Origin: Maribacter luteus
Lineage (GTDB): Bacteria > Bacteroidota > Bacteroidia > Flavobacteriales > Flavobacteriaceae
Direction: 5' to 3'
DNA: 64,000 nucleotides
Assembly: GCF_009674825.1 (NCBI RefSeq)
Contig: NZ_WKJH01000030.1
Span: forward strand, 186,001-250,000
In this document: one piece after another, positions 24,654 to 33,413 of the stretch
How the letters are laid out: each line of letters opens with the position of its first letter
Position numbering within the stretch: the first letter of the stretch is position 1
Notes under the pieces: model-generated
What the model saw: only the letters and a program-made list of their open reading frames with translations
Databases searched by the model: none
Told to the model about the DNA's origin: nothing
Made by a program: the position numbers and the translations under genes

Positions 24654-26450
24654 ATGACAAAATTTGAAGCATTGGGGCTACAACAGTCCCTATTGGATGC
24701 TGTCACTGATTTAGGGTTTGAGAACCCTTCTGAAGTACAGGAAAAAGCAATTCCCATCTTATTGGAAAATGAGACCGATTTAGTTGCCTTGGCACAAACC
24801 GGAACAGGTAAGACCGCAGCCTTCGGTTTTCCCTTAATTCAAAAAATACAAAGCGAAAGCAGAACCACACAAGGATTGATCCTTTCCCCTACCAGGGAGC
24901 TCTGTTTACAGATTACCAACGAATTGAAATTATACTCAAAATACGAGAAAAATATCAATGTAGTTGCTATCTATGGAGGTGCCAGTATTACAGAACAGGC
25001 CAAACAGGTTAAAAGAGGTGCCCAAATCGTGGTTGCCACACCTGGACGTATGAAGGATATGATAGGTCGTCGATTGGTCGATATATCAAAAATAGATTAT
25101 TGTATACTAGATGAGGCCGACGAAATGTTGAACATGGGCTTCTTCGAGGATATCAAGGATATTCTTTCGAATACCCCAAAAGAAAAGTCAACTTGGCTAT
25201 TTTCGGCCACTATGCCCAAAGAAGTTTCGGTCATCGCCAAGAAATTTATGCATAGTCCGCAAGAAATTACGGTTGGCGACAAAAATTCCGGTGCTACGAC
25301 GGTTCAGCACGAATATTATATCGTTGGAGGAAGAGATCGTTACCCTGCCCTAAAAAGATTGGCAGATACCAATCCTGATATATTCTCCGTAATATTCTGT
25401 AGAACAAAACGGGATACCCAAAAAGTAGCTGAAAAGCTTATAGAAGACGGTTACAATGCCGGAGCCCTACATGGTGACCTTAGTCAAAACCAAAGGGATT
25501 TGGTAATGAACTCCTTCCGTAAAAAACAGATACAAATGTTGGTCGCTACCGATGTGGCGGCACGTGGTATCGATGTTGATGATATTACCCATGTGATCAA
25601 CTACCAACTACCGGATGAGATTGAAACCTATACGCACCGTAGTGGACGAACAGGCCGTGCAGGTAAATCAGGTATCTCAATGGTCATCGTAACCCGAAGT
25701 GAGTTACGAAAAATCAAATCGATTGAAAATAAGATCAAGCAAAAATTTATCCAGAAAACCATTCCTACAGGTATGGAAATCTGTGAAATACAGTTATATC
25801 ATTTAGCCAATAAAATTAAGGATACCGAAATAAACGAAGAGGTAGAAAGTTATTTACCTGCTATAAATGATGTGTTACAAGGTGTTGACCGTGAAGAACT
25901 TATAAAGAAAATTGTTTCGGTAGAATTTACCAGATTCTTCAATTATTACAACAAGACCAAAGACTTAAACCGTGTAGATTCGAATGATCGTGGTGATGGA
26001 AGAAGAGATCACGGTGGGCAAGTGCCGACCAGTGGTTCAGTGCGCTACTTTATCAATGTCGGTGAAAAAGATGGTTATGATTGGATGTCGCTAAAAGACT
26101 TTATCCGAGATACGGTTGACCTTGATAAAGATGATGTTTTCAAAGTCGATGTAAAAGAAAGTTTTTCTTTCTTCAATACAGATGCTGAAGTAACCGAAAA
26201 AATATTGGCCACCTTCACTGAATTTAAAGTAGATGGCCGTTTTGTCAACGTGGAAGTTTCTAAAAATCCAGGTGGCGGTGGCGGTCGTGGAGGAAGAGAC
26301 CGAAAAAGAAGCGGTGGCCGGGATCGGAGTCGATCAGGAAATAGCCGAGATCGTAATTCCTCGAACAAAGGAAGGGATAGAAGATCATCAGGAGGCAATG
26401 CTAGTTATTCCGGAAAACGCAGGAGCAAACGTAAAAGTGATTTCTTTTAG
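24654..26450 (+). CDS. DEAD-box RNA helicase (DeaD/CsdA type) with DbpA-like domain and RG-rich tail
   Basis: A 598-residue ATP-dependent RNA helicase, expected in ribosome assembly or RNA decay, often cold-induced. Motifs in order: Q-motif near 'GFENPSEVQ', Walker A 'AQTGTGKT' (residues 47-54), 'PTREL', 'DEAD', 'SAT', 'VATDVAARGIDV' and 'HRSGRTGRAGK'. A DbpA-type RNA-binding domain covers about residues 465-540 ('RYFINVGEKDGYDWMSLKDF'). A low-complexity Gly/Arg/Ser/Lys tail of about 55 residues follows. A leader with a possible short ORF precedes it. Confidence 0.95.
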   Translation: MTKFEALGLQQSLLDAVTDLGFENPSEVQEKAIPILLENETDLVALAQTGTGKTAAFGFPLIQKIQSESRTTQGLILSPTRELCLQITNELKLYSKYEKNINVVAIYGGASITEQAKQVKRGAQIVVATPGRMKDMIGRRLVDISKIDYCILDEADEMLNMGFFEDIKDILSNTPKEKSTWLFSATMPKEVSVIAKKFMHSPQEITVGDKNSGATTVQHEYYIVGGRDRYPALKRLADTNPDIFSVIFCRTKRDTQKVAEKLIEDGYNAGALHGDLSQNQRDLVMNSFRKKQIQMLVATDVAARGIDVDDITHVINYQLPDEIETYTHRSGRTGRAGKSGISMVIVTRSELRKIKSIENKIKQKFIQKTIPTGMEICEIQLYHLANKIKDTEINEEVESYLPAINDVLQGVDREELIKKIVSVEFTRFFNYYNKTKDLNRVDSNDRGDGRRDHGGQVPTSGSVRYFINVGEKDGYDWMSLKDFIRDTVDLDKDDVFKVDVKESFSFFNTDAEVTEKILATFTEFKVDGRFVNVEVSKNPGGGGGRGGRDRKRSGGRDRSRSGNSRDRNSSNKGRDRRSSGGNASYSGKRRSKRKSDFF

Positions 26451-26525
26451 TTAATTGTATATTAAAAATGTCGTTCCTAGTCCTTTTTGTTTTGATTAAT
26501 ACCCATTTATTCGGATCTTAGACCA

Positions 26526-27299
26526 ATGATAAAATATATTACCATTGCCTTGCTATTTTTGGGTTTCTTAGGATTTTCCCAAGAAACCGAAATAGAGTCC
26601 CAAACGTTAAGTGCCATTGTGATCAATGCACAGACAGACAAAACTTTGGAGAGTGTCCATGTTGTAAATCTCAATAAAGTACTAGGAACGATTACCAATC
26701 AAAAAGGGGAGTTTTCAATAACCGCCTCTGTAAACGATACCCTATATTTTTCCTATCTCGGGTTCAAATCCCAGAAAATCAGGGTTACCAACGATATGTT
26801 CAAGTTCAAGGACACCAAAATATCGCTTACAGAGTTGGCTTATGCCCTCGAGGAGGTAATTGTTAGACCATATCAATTAACGGGCTATCTAGAAATAGAT
26901 GTTAAGAACATGCCTATAAACAACGCCTACCAGTATAGTATATCAGGGCTGAACGTTGGTTATGAAGCAGGAAAGAAAAACCCTAGCGCAGCTACCAAAG
27001 TACTTGGGGCCATACTGAATCCGGCAGATTTGTTACGTAACCTGTTTGGCAAAAAACCCAATCAAATGCGAAAATTAAGACAGGTGAAGGAAGACGATGC
27101 CATTCGGGACCTTCTTGCCTCTAAATTTGACAGGGAAACGCTTACCGAACTGTTGCAAATAGAAAAAGTGGATATTGAGGACATCCTAAACAATTGTAGT
27201 TATTCAAAATCTTTTATCTCCACTGCAAACGATTTACAGATCCTAGATGCGATCAGTAGCTGTTATGAAGAATTCAAAGTACTAAATAGAAAGAAATAA
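26526..27299 (+). CDS. Secreted protein with CarboxypepD_reg-like domain
   Basis: A 257-residue protein with a signal peptide (about residues 1-18, 'ALLFLGFLGFSQ') and a carboxypeptidase-regulatory-like beta-sandwich at about 27-105, with 'SAIVINAQTDKTLESVHVVN' and 'YFSYLGFKSQKI'. This domain usually fronts TonB receptors, but no barrel follows; the rest is helical and basic, with two late Cys. It may be an outer-membrane-associated protein; the role is unknown. It is monocistronic as far as can be seen. Confidence 0.8.
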   Translation: MIKYITIALLFLGFLGFSQETEIESQTLSAIVINAQTDKTLESVHVVNLNKVLGTITNQKGEFSITASVNDTLYFSYLGFKSQKIRVTNDMFKFKDTKISLTELAYALEEVIVRPYQLTGYLEIDVKNMPINNAYQYSISGLNVGYEAGKKNPSAATKVLGAILNPADLLRNLFGKKPNQMRKLRQVKEDDAIRDLLASKFDRETLTELLQIEKVDIEDILNNCSYSKSFISTANDLQILDAISSCYEEFKVLNRKK

Positions 27300-27348
27300 A
27301 TTTTCTATTTCCCACTGCATTTTATAGCTTTAACCAAAATAGACAACT

Positions 27349-29043
27349 ATGCATCGACTGTTCGTATTGTTTCTGGTTTTAGTTTTTATATACTCCTGTA
27401 AACCAGACAAAAAAGTAACCACAAACCAACCAGAGGTTGCTGCAGTCCGGACACAACCGGAAAACCAAGAAACGGTTCCTTTCGTATGGGAAGGGGCGAA
27501 TATTTATTTTTTACTTACCGATCGTTTCAATAATGGAAACCCCGATAATGATGTAAACTTCGAAAGAACAAATGAAACCGGTGAGTTAAGGGGCTTCATG
27601 GGAGGTGATCTAGAAGGGATAACCCAAAAAATCGAAGAAGGTTATTTTACCGATTTAGGAATAAATGCCATATGGTTTACCCCTGTCGTAGAGCAAATTC
27701 ATGGCGATACCGACGAATCTACGGGAAATACTTATGGGTACCATGGATATTGGGCAAAGGATTGGACCTCCTTAGATCCAAATTTCGGAACGCGTAAAGA
27801 TTTGGAGAAATTAGTGAAAACGGCCCATAAAAACGGAATTCGTATTTTAATGGACGTTGTATTGAACCATACAGGACCGGTTACCCCAAAAGACCCCGTA
27901 TGGCCCGAAGAATGGGTAAGAACAGAGCCAACATGCCAATTCAGCACTTATGAGAATACTACGGCTTGCACCTTAGTCGATAATCTACCGGATATTTATA
28001 CCGAATCAAATGAGGCCGTTACGTTACCAGATGCCCTTTTAGCAAAATGGAAGACCGAAGGCAGAATAAGTACTGAGCTCGACGAACTGCAATTGTTCTT
28101 TGACCGAACAGGATATCCGAGAGCTCCTAGGTTCTATATCATTAAATGGTTGACCGATTATGTAAACGACCTCGGTATTGATGGTTTCAGGGTAGATACG
28201 GTAAAACATGTGAACGAGAACGCATGGTCAGAACTTTATAAAGAAGCCTCCATAGCATTTGAATCATGGAAAAAGAAACATCCCCAATTAGTACTGGACG
28301 ACAACCCGTTCTACATGGTCGGGGAAGTTTACAATTATAATATTTCAAATGGAAGAACCTTTGATTTTGGTGATAAGAAAGTAGATTTCTACAATCATGG
28401 CTTTAAAAGTTTGATCAACTTTGAGTTGAAGCAGGATGCCGATATGGATTATGAATCCATTTTCAAAAAATACAATACGTTATTGAATACCAAGCTTAAA
28501 GGAAAAAGTGTACTCAACTATTTAACATCCCATGACGATGGACAACCATACGACAAGGAACGCAAAAAACCAATCAGAGCGGCAAATGTATTACTCCTGA
28601 CGCCGGGAGCCTCACAGGTTTACTATGGTGACGAATCTTCCAGGGACCTTACCATCGAAGGTGCTGTTGGGGATGCAACTTTAAGGTCGTTTATGAATTG
28701 GAAAGATCAAGACAGTCTTCCAGGTGTAAAAAATACTTTGGCGCATTGGCAGAAATTGGGCAAATTCAGAAAAAACCACCCAGCTATCGGCGCGGGCAAA
28801 CACAATAGACTTTCTAAAAAACCATACGTCTTTAGCCGAACCTATATCGATGATGATTTCAAGGATAAGGTTGTAGTCGGATTAGATCTTCCAAAAGGAA
28901 AAAAATCGCTATGGGTCAAAGGTTTTTTCGGTGACGGAACAAAACTCCATGAAGCCTATTCCGATACTTTAATTGAAGTGAAAAATGGAAAGGCCATCTT
29001 TGAAAGTGAATACGATATTGCTTTGCTAGAACTTGTCCAATAG
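27349..29043 (+). CDS. GH13 alpha-amylase family lipoprotein
   Basis: A 564-residue glycoside hydrolase of family 13 with a lipoprotein signal (Cys17 in 'IYSCKPD'). The (beta/alpha)8 barrel has 'DRFNNGNPDND' at the start, 'MDVVLNHTG', the nucleophile Asp283 in 'GFRVDTVKH', acid/base Glu326 in 'VGEVYN' and the stabilising Asp396 in 'TSHDDG'. It should cleave alpha-glucans or maltooligosaccharides in the periplasm or at the cell surface. No SusC/SusD pair is adjacent, so it is not part of a visible polysaccharide utilisation locus. Confidence 0.93.
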   Translation: MHRLFVLFLVLVFIYSCKPDKKVTTNQPEVAAVRTQPENQETVPFVWEGANIYFLLTDRFNNGNPDNDVNFERTNETGELRGFMGGDLEGITQKIEEGYFTDLGINAIWFTPVVEQIHGDTDESTGNTYGYHGYWAKDWTSLDPNFGTRKDLEKLVKTAHKNGIRILMDVVLNHTGPVTPKDPVWPEEWVRTEPTCQFSTYENTTACTLVDNLPDIYTESNEAVTLPDALLAKWKTEGRISTELDELQLFFDRTGYPRAPRFYIIKWLTDYVNDLGIDGFRVDTVKHVNENAWSELYKEASIAFESWKKKHPQLVLDDNPFYMVGEVYNYNISNGRTFDFGDKKVDFYNHGFKSLINFELKQDADMDYESIFKKYNTLLNTKLKGKSVLNYLTSHDDGQPYDKERKKPIRAANVLLLTPGASQVYYGDESSRDLTIEGAVGDATLRSFMNWKDQDSLPGVKNTLAHWQKLGKFRKNHPAIGAGKHNRLSKKPYVFSRTYIDDDFKDKVVVGLDLPKGKKSLWVKGFFGDGTKLHEAYSDTLIEVKNGKAIFESEYDIALLELVQ

Positions 29044-29123
29044 ACAAATTGGGCAACACTCTATACTTTTTATTCGGGATTTTAACGGTTCGGTCATAAA
29101 CAATCCAATTTTCAAGGAAAAAA

Positions 29124-29936
29124 ATGAAATTAAGCAGAAGAAGCTTTATGATCAAAATGTTTTCAGGGGTTTTGGGACTGCTACTCTTGGATGCTTTTTG
29201 GCTAGAACAATATTTTTTGGAATGGAACACCTTTGATTTAGCAAAGGATGACAAGAAAAAACTAAAAGCCATACAACTTAGTGATCTTCACCTGGAAAAA
29301 ATTAAATGGGTACACAAATCACTCGCTAAGCGAATAAACAAAGAGCTACCCGATGTGTTGTTCCTGACGGGGGATAGCATCACAAAAAATTCACGAATTC
29401 CCCTCTTAAAAGAATTCTTATCCCTTATTGACCAAAATATTCAAAAGGTAGCCATTTTAGGCAATAAAGAATATTCCGGCCGAGTTGATATAAAGGAACT
29501 GAGACAGGCTTTAGACGCTTGTAATTGCACTCTGTTGATCAACGAATCCTTTGTTTTAAAAACAAAACTTACGAAGGTCAATATTTTAGGCTTGGACGAT
29601 TTGGTTTTTGGTACTCCCGACTTTGAATCGGCATCCATAGATATTGACAGGTCATTGCCAACCATTGTTCTTAACCATTGTCCTATCTATCGGGAAACCG
29701 TTGATGAAGTAAGTGCTTCTTTAGGGATAAAACCCATTATCCTATCTGGTCATACCCACGGAGGGCAAATCACCTTTTTCGGAAGACCTTTGATGACACC
29801 ATACGGTAGTGGTGACTATGTAAAAGGATGGTATTCTAATGAAATCTCGAAAATGTACGTTTCCAAAGGAATAGGAACCACAATCTTCCCTATTCGCTTT
29901 GGGGCCAGGGCTGAGGCTACAATTTTTTATATGTAA
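29124..29936 (+). CDS. Membrane-anchored metallophosphoesterase
   Basis: A 270-residue calcineurin-type phosphoesterase with an N-terminal anchor (about residues 8-32). Metal-binding motifs are 'LSDLHLEK', 'LTGDSI', 'GNKEYSGR' (the usual GNHE/GNHD with Lys in place of His), 'LNHCP' and 'SGHTHGGQI'. Related YkuE/YaeI-type proteins are phosphodiesterases acting on lipids or nucleotides. The His-to-Lys change at the third motif is worth noting since this His normally helps catalysis. It follows the GH13 gene by 80 bases; its stop lies two bases from that of the convergent VOC gene. Confidence 0.9.
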   Translation: MKLSRRSFMIKMFSGVLGLLLLDAFWLEQYFLEWNTFDLAKDDKKKLKAIQLSDLHLEKIKWVHKSLAKRINKELPDVLFLTGDSITKNSRIPLLKEFLSLIDQNIQKVAILGNKEYSGRVDIKELRQALDACNCTLLINESFVLKTKLTKVNILGLDDLVFGTPDFESASIDIDRSLPTIVLNHCPIYRETVDEVSASLGIKPIILSGHTHGGQITFFGRPLMTPYGSGDYVKGWYSNEISKMYVSKGIGTTIFPIRFGARAEATIFYM

Positions 29937-29938
29937 TA

Positions 29939-30316
29939 TTATCGTAAGGAATGTAATGCAATGCGGTTGCCCTCGGTATCTTTCACCAAGGCCATAAATC
30001 CATGCCCACCTCCTATTTCTGTTTTCTCTTTGAGTATTTCGCCTTTGGCCGCTACAACCCTACTTAATTCAATAGCAAGGTCCACACAGGTAAAGTACAA
30101 TAAAGGCCCATGGGTGGCACTTGGTATGTACATCTGATGTTGTACCAACGATCCCGAAGCTCCTTTCTTCCCTTCGGCACTAGGAAACCATCCCATAATC
30201 AATCCTCCCAAATCATGGACACTGATGGTTATATCGAAAACTGTTTCATAGAACACCTTGGCACGTTCCATATCGACCACGGGTATCTCAAACCAACCAA
30301 CACTATTATATTCCAT
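29939..30316 (-). CDS. VOC superfamily (glyoxalase/bleomycin resistance-like) protein
   Basis: A 125-residue single-chain VOC protein with the paired beta-alpha-beta-beta-beta modules. The opening 'VGWFEIPVVDMERAKVFYE' and the ending 'MALVKDTEGNRIALHSLR' are typical of the YciI/PhnB-like uncharacterised branch. A metal site is possible but cannot be assigned. Five bases separate it from the SRPBCC gene upstream, so the two are likely co-transcribed. Confidence 0.88.
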   Translation of the reverse strand: MEYNSVGWFEIPVVDMERAKVFYETVFDITISVHDLGGLIMGWFPSAEGKKGASGSLVQHQMYIPSATHGPLLYFTCVDLAIELSRVVAAKGEILKEKTEIGGGHGFMALVKDTEGNRIALHSLR

Positions 30317-30321
30317 AAGAA

Positions 30322-30849
30322 CTAATTCTCAAGAATGGATTTAAGGGATTCTAATCCCTCTTCAAAATCCTTACCTACCATTTTGTCCATATTCATGAAC
30401 AACATCATTATACTCATGGGAAACTTGTTCTTACCCGAAAAACCCCAAGTAACTTTGGTACTCCCACCACTGATTTCCTCCACGTCAAAATAACAATCCG
30501 AAGTGGATTTAAAAGGCTTTAAAAACCTTAGTTCACCTTCTATTCGCTCTCCTTCGATTATTTTGGTGATTTCTTGCTCACCTTCACCTACATCTTTGTT
30601 CCCATTCCAATAACTAATGGCTCCTACTTCTCCATCCGTACCCGTAAACTTATGATCCATATCCGGGTCTTTCTTTTCCCATGGCGACCATTCCCTCTGT
30701 TTCTTTAGGTATTTAAGGTATTCGAAAACTTCAGCCTTTGGTCTAGCGACCTCGATCGTTCTATATACATTATAATTTTTTGGTGCGATTATAGCCAGAA
30801 ATACAACAAGAACCAAGATTCCCATTAAAATATAAAGTAGCATATACAT
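30322..30849 (-). CDS. SRPBCC (START-like) family protein with N-terminal helix
   Basis: A 175-residue protein with one N-terminal membrane helix (about residues 3-22) and a polyketide-cyclase/START-like domain (about 28-173): 'YRTIEVARPKAEVFEYL', 'WSPWEKKDP' and 'TKVTWGFSGKN' are typical. The fold binds hydrophobic ligands; the ligand is unknown. It precedes the VOC gene by five bases. Confidence 0.87.
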   Translation of the reverse strand: MYMLLYILMGILVLVVFLAIIAPKNYNVYRTIEVARPKAEVFEYLKYLKKQREWSPWEKKDPDMDHKFTGTDGEVGAISYWNGNKDVGEGEQEITKIIEGERIEGELRFLKPFKSTSDCYFDVEEISGGSTKVTWGFSGKNKFPMSIMMLFMNMDKMVGKDFEEGLESLKSILEN

Positions 30850-30897
30850 ATGTGTTTCAATTAATTGGTTGTTATTAAATATAGTAAAAAATTAAAT

Positions 30898-31548
30898 TCA
30901 CCTGTAGTATCTCTCCAAAATATCATCGATACTTTTGATTGACTTTTGAGTCCAATCCAATCGCTTCTCAAGTTTTTCTTCATCGCTTAACCTCCAAGGC
31001 AATTGTTGTGATTTCATTTTTACGGTAAGATGTTGCAGGATAATGGCCGCAGAAACAGAGATATTCAGACTTTCGGTAAAACCGACCATTGGTATTTTCA
31101 AAAACGAATCCGCCTTGCCCATTACCTCCTCACTCAAGCCCTCTTTTTCAGTTCCGAAAAACAATGCTGTTTTTTCATTGATCTTAAAATCTTCAAGATA
31201 GCAAGAATCGTTATGTGGTGTCGTAGCAACGATACGATACCCTTGTTCCCGTAATAAGGATATGCACGATTCCGTGGTTTCGTGCCGTTGCACATCTACC
31301 CATTGCTGTGCGCCCATGGCAATGTTCTTGTCCAATCGTTTACCAAATCTACTTTCAATAACATGGGCCTGCTGTAACCCAAAAACCTCACAACTACGTA
31401 TTACGGCACTGGTATTGTGCATTTGATAAACATCTTCAATCGCAACCGTAATAAATTTGGAACGCTCTTCCAATACGTTCAGGAAACGTTCCTTTCTTTC
31501 TGCCGAAATAAACCCCTCAAGGTAGTCTAAAAGTTGTTGGTCTATCAT
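30898..31548 (-). CDS. TrmH-type tRNA/rRNA 2'-O-methyltransferase (SpoU family)
   Basis: A 216-residue SPOUT methyltransferase. The three SpoU motifs are visible: 'QMHNTSAVIRSCEVFGL', 'FFGTEKEGLSEE' and 'MVGFTESLNISVSAAIIL'. The start of the domain and the short extensions match TrmH, which methylates ribose of G18 in tRNA, better than RlmB. The gene is divergent from the sirtuin gene, with 35 bases between the start codons. Confidence 0.9.
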   Translation of the reverse strand: MIDQQLLDYLEGFISAERKERFLNVLEERSKFITVAIEDVYQMHNTSAVIRSCEVFGLQQAHVIESRFGKRLDKNIAMGAQQWVDVQRHETTESCISLLREQGYRIVATTPHNDSCYLEDFKINEKTALFFGTEKEGLSEEVMGKADSFLKIPMVGFTESLNISVSAAIILQHLTVKMKSQQLPWRLSDEEKLEKRLDWTQKSIKSIDDILERYYR

Positions 31549-31583
31549 AATTCGAATATAAGAAAAAGGTCTATTTTTATAAA

Positions 31584-32276
31584 ATGAAAAAGAACGTGGT
31601 AATACTTACAGGAGCTGGGATGAGTGCCGAAAGTGGACTTAATACCTTCCGGGATGCCAATGGTCTTTGGGAAGGGCACGATGTTATGGAAGTAGCTTCT
31701 CCCCAAGGTTTTTCAAAAAACCCTGAATTGGTCCTTGAATTTTACAATCAAAGAAGAAGGCAATTACAGCAAGTCTCTCCTAATATCGCTCACAAGGCTT
31801 TAGTGAATCTCGAAGAACGATTTAAGGTAACCATAATTACCCAGAATGTAGATGACCTTCATGAACGGGCCGGTAGTTCAAATGTTGTTCACTTGCACGG
31901 GGAACTTTTAAAAGTGCGCAGCACAAATGGCGGACAACCTATTCCTTGGTATAACGATTTAAATCTGGGGAACTATTGCCAAAACGGACATCAATTACGG
32001 CCACATATCGTTTGGTTCGGCGAAGAAGTGCCCATGATGGGAAAGGCAAAGGAAATTACCTCTATGGCCGATTTCCTGATTATTATTGGTACATCGATGC
32101 AAGTATACCCCGCAGCCAGTTTAATTGACTTTGTGCCGACACAGACTCCCATATTCTTTATTGACCCAAGACCTTCGATTAAAAGTAATCCGAAAAGAAT
32201 GCTACAGGTTATCCCTGAAAAGGCAACCAAGGGCGTGCCTATTGTGGTTGCTGATTTAATTCATAAAGCAATCTAG
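31584..32276 (+). CDS. cobB: NAD-dependent protein deacylase (sirtuin)
   Basis: A 230-residue class III sirtuin that removes acyl groups from lysines using NAD. The NAD motif 'GAGMSAESGLNTFRD' (10-24), 'TQNVDDLHERAG' and the catalytic His105 in 'HLHGEL' are intact. Tyr54 and Arg57 in 'FYNQRRRQ' match the residues that bind malonyl or succinyl groups in CobB and SIRT5, so desuccinylase activity is likely. The four zinc Cys are missing: the module region holds only Cys132. Its last 38 bases overlap the convergent heme-binding gene. Confidence 0.92.
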   Translation: MKKNVVILTGAGMSAESGLNTFRDANGLWEGHDVMEVASPQGFSKNPELVLEFYNQRRRQLQQVSPNIAHKALVNLEERFKVTIITQNVDDLHERAGSSNVVHLHGELLKVRSTNGGQPIPWYNDLNLGNYCQNGHQLRPHIVWFGEEVPMMGKAKEITSMADFLIIIGTSMQVYPAASLIDFVPTQTPIFFIDPRPSIKSNPKRMLQVIPEKATKGVPIVVADLIHKAI

Positions 32277-32712
32277 ACTGATTTGCCCAGGCAATTACTG
32301 CATCTTTTTGAGCTGCTGTCAATTCGGCTTCAGAATGCATCAAAGTGTATGATTTTAAAGGCATTTCCCCTTCTTCCAGCACTTCGGCGACTTCTTCTAA
32401 CTTATGACTTTTCTTTTTGTTGGAATAACTCCCCCAAGCCGAAAAATTCAGTTCACTTTTACCTTCTTCCACATGATCGGAAAGCCAATAAGACAAGGGG
32501 GCCACATTATTGTACCATGGGTATTTGGTATTGTTGCTATGGCAATCATAACAGGCATTTTCCAATATCACCTGTACCTCGGTCGAAGGATTGGTTTCAG
32601 CGATGAAATCAGACGTATGGTTTCCTTGTGACAAATTCTTTGCAGGTCGGTAAAACTGCATGGCAATTAATACTAAAAGCAGTACTAACGCGATTTTTTT
32701 TATTATTTTCAT
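32239..32712 (-). CDS. Membrane-anchored heme-binding domain protein
   Basis: A 157-residue protein with an N-terminal anchor (about residues 5-22) and a c-type heme motif 'ACYDCHSNNTKYPWY' (CXXCH), followed by 'APLSYWLSDHVEEGKSELNFSAW'-type helices (in part) characteristic of the PF14376 heme-binding domain found in Bacteroidota. It probably sits in the periplasm in an electron-transfer role. Its 3' end overlaps the convergent sirtuin gene by 38 bases. Confidence 0.9.
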   Translation of the reverse strand: MKIIKKIALVLLLVLIAMQFYRPAKNLSQGNHTSDFIAETNPSTEVQVILENACYDCHSNNTKYPWYNNVAPLSYWLSDHVEEGKSELNFSAWGSYSNKKKSHKLEEVAEVLEEGEMPLKSYTLMHSEAELTAAQKDAVIAWANQSRLLYELNQQPQ

Positions 32713-32746
32713 TGGGGCGAACGTTTAATCAAAAATACAAATAATT

Positions 32747-33322
32747 GTGACTAAAGAGCAATTAATACAATCTTTGGACTATGTAAATGCTACAAGGGAA
32801 AAACGTATGCAAATGACCCGTTCGGTCATGGGCAATCCTAAACTATTGGCCCCATTATTACAAATAGCTTTCGAAGGACAGAATCCTGTATGCGATAAAG
32901 CATGTTGGATTTTGGAATATGTGGTGAAACAGAACCCGGAATTCATTTTACCTTATATCAACAACTTTACCCAAGGTCTACATACTTTGAAATCAGAATC
33001 CTCTATACGGCCCATGGCGAAAATATGCGAGATCTTGAGCAAGGCATTCTTCTCCAGGAAACCGAACAACATACAGACTGTTTTGTCCCTAGATCATTTA
33101 GAACGAATGGCAAGTGCTTGTTTTGACTGGCTTATCGGTGATCACAAAGTAGCTTCCAAAGCCTACTCAATGACCTCTTTGTTTCTTCTTGGCAAAACAT
33201 TTGATTGGATACATCCCGAATTAAAGTTGGTTTTGGAACAGAACTATGCCTCAGGAAGCTCAGCCTACAAAGCAAGGGCAAGATTGACCCTTGATAAGCT
33301 CAACGCCTTGAAACCGTGTTGA
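32747..33322 (+). CDS. HEAT-like helical protein upstream of purB, GTG start
   Basis: A 191-residue all-helical protein with a HEAT/armadillo-like rhythm ('KLLAPLLQIAF', 'KACWILEYVVKQNPEFILPYI', 'SSIRPMAKICEIL'). An in-frame TAA at 32726 and the lack of an early ATG leave GTG at 32747 as the start (MTKEQLIQSLDYVN). It lies 91 bases before purB. Homologues are sometimes labelled adenylosuccinate lyase by proximity, but it has no lyase signature. It may be a protein-binding scaffold; function unknown. Confidence 0.8.
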   Translation: MTKEQLIQSLDYVNATREKRMQMTRSVMGNPKLLAPLLQIAFEGQNPVCDKACWILEYVVKQNPEFILPYINNFTQGLHTLKSESSIRPMAKICEILSKAFFSRKPNNIQTVLSLDHLERMASACFDWLIGDHKVASKAYSMTSLFLLGKTFDWIHPELKLVLEQNYASGSSAYKARARLTLDKLNALKPC

Positions 33323-33374
33323 AAAGAAATACAAACAATGCTTTGCAAACCTTTTAAACTCACCTATGAATAAG

Positions 33375-33382
33375 TATCTTTG
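33375..33382 (+). promoter_or_regulatory. -7 promoter box for purB
   Basis: TATCTTTG, a perfect TAnnTTTG, ends 31 bases before the purB ATG at 33414, so purB has its own promoter independent of the HEAT-like gene. Confidence 0.6.
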
Positions 33383-33413
33383 CAACTTTTAACCAAAACC
33401 CATCACATCAACC

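Noticed and set aside
26075-26398. Pro/Arg-rich 107-codon frame antisense to the helicase tail
   Set aside because: It is the complement of the Gly/Arg-rich repeats of the helicase and has no promoter or homologous feature.
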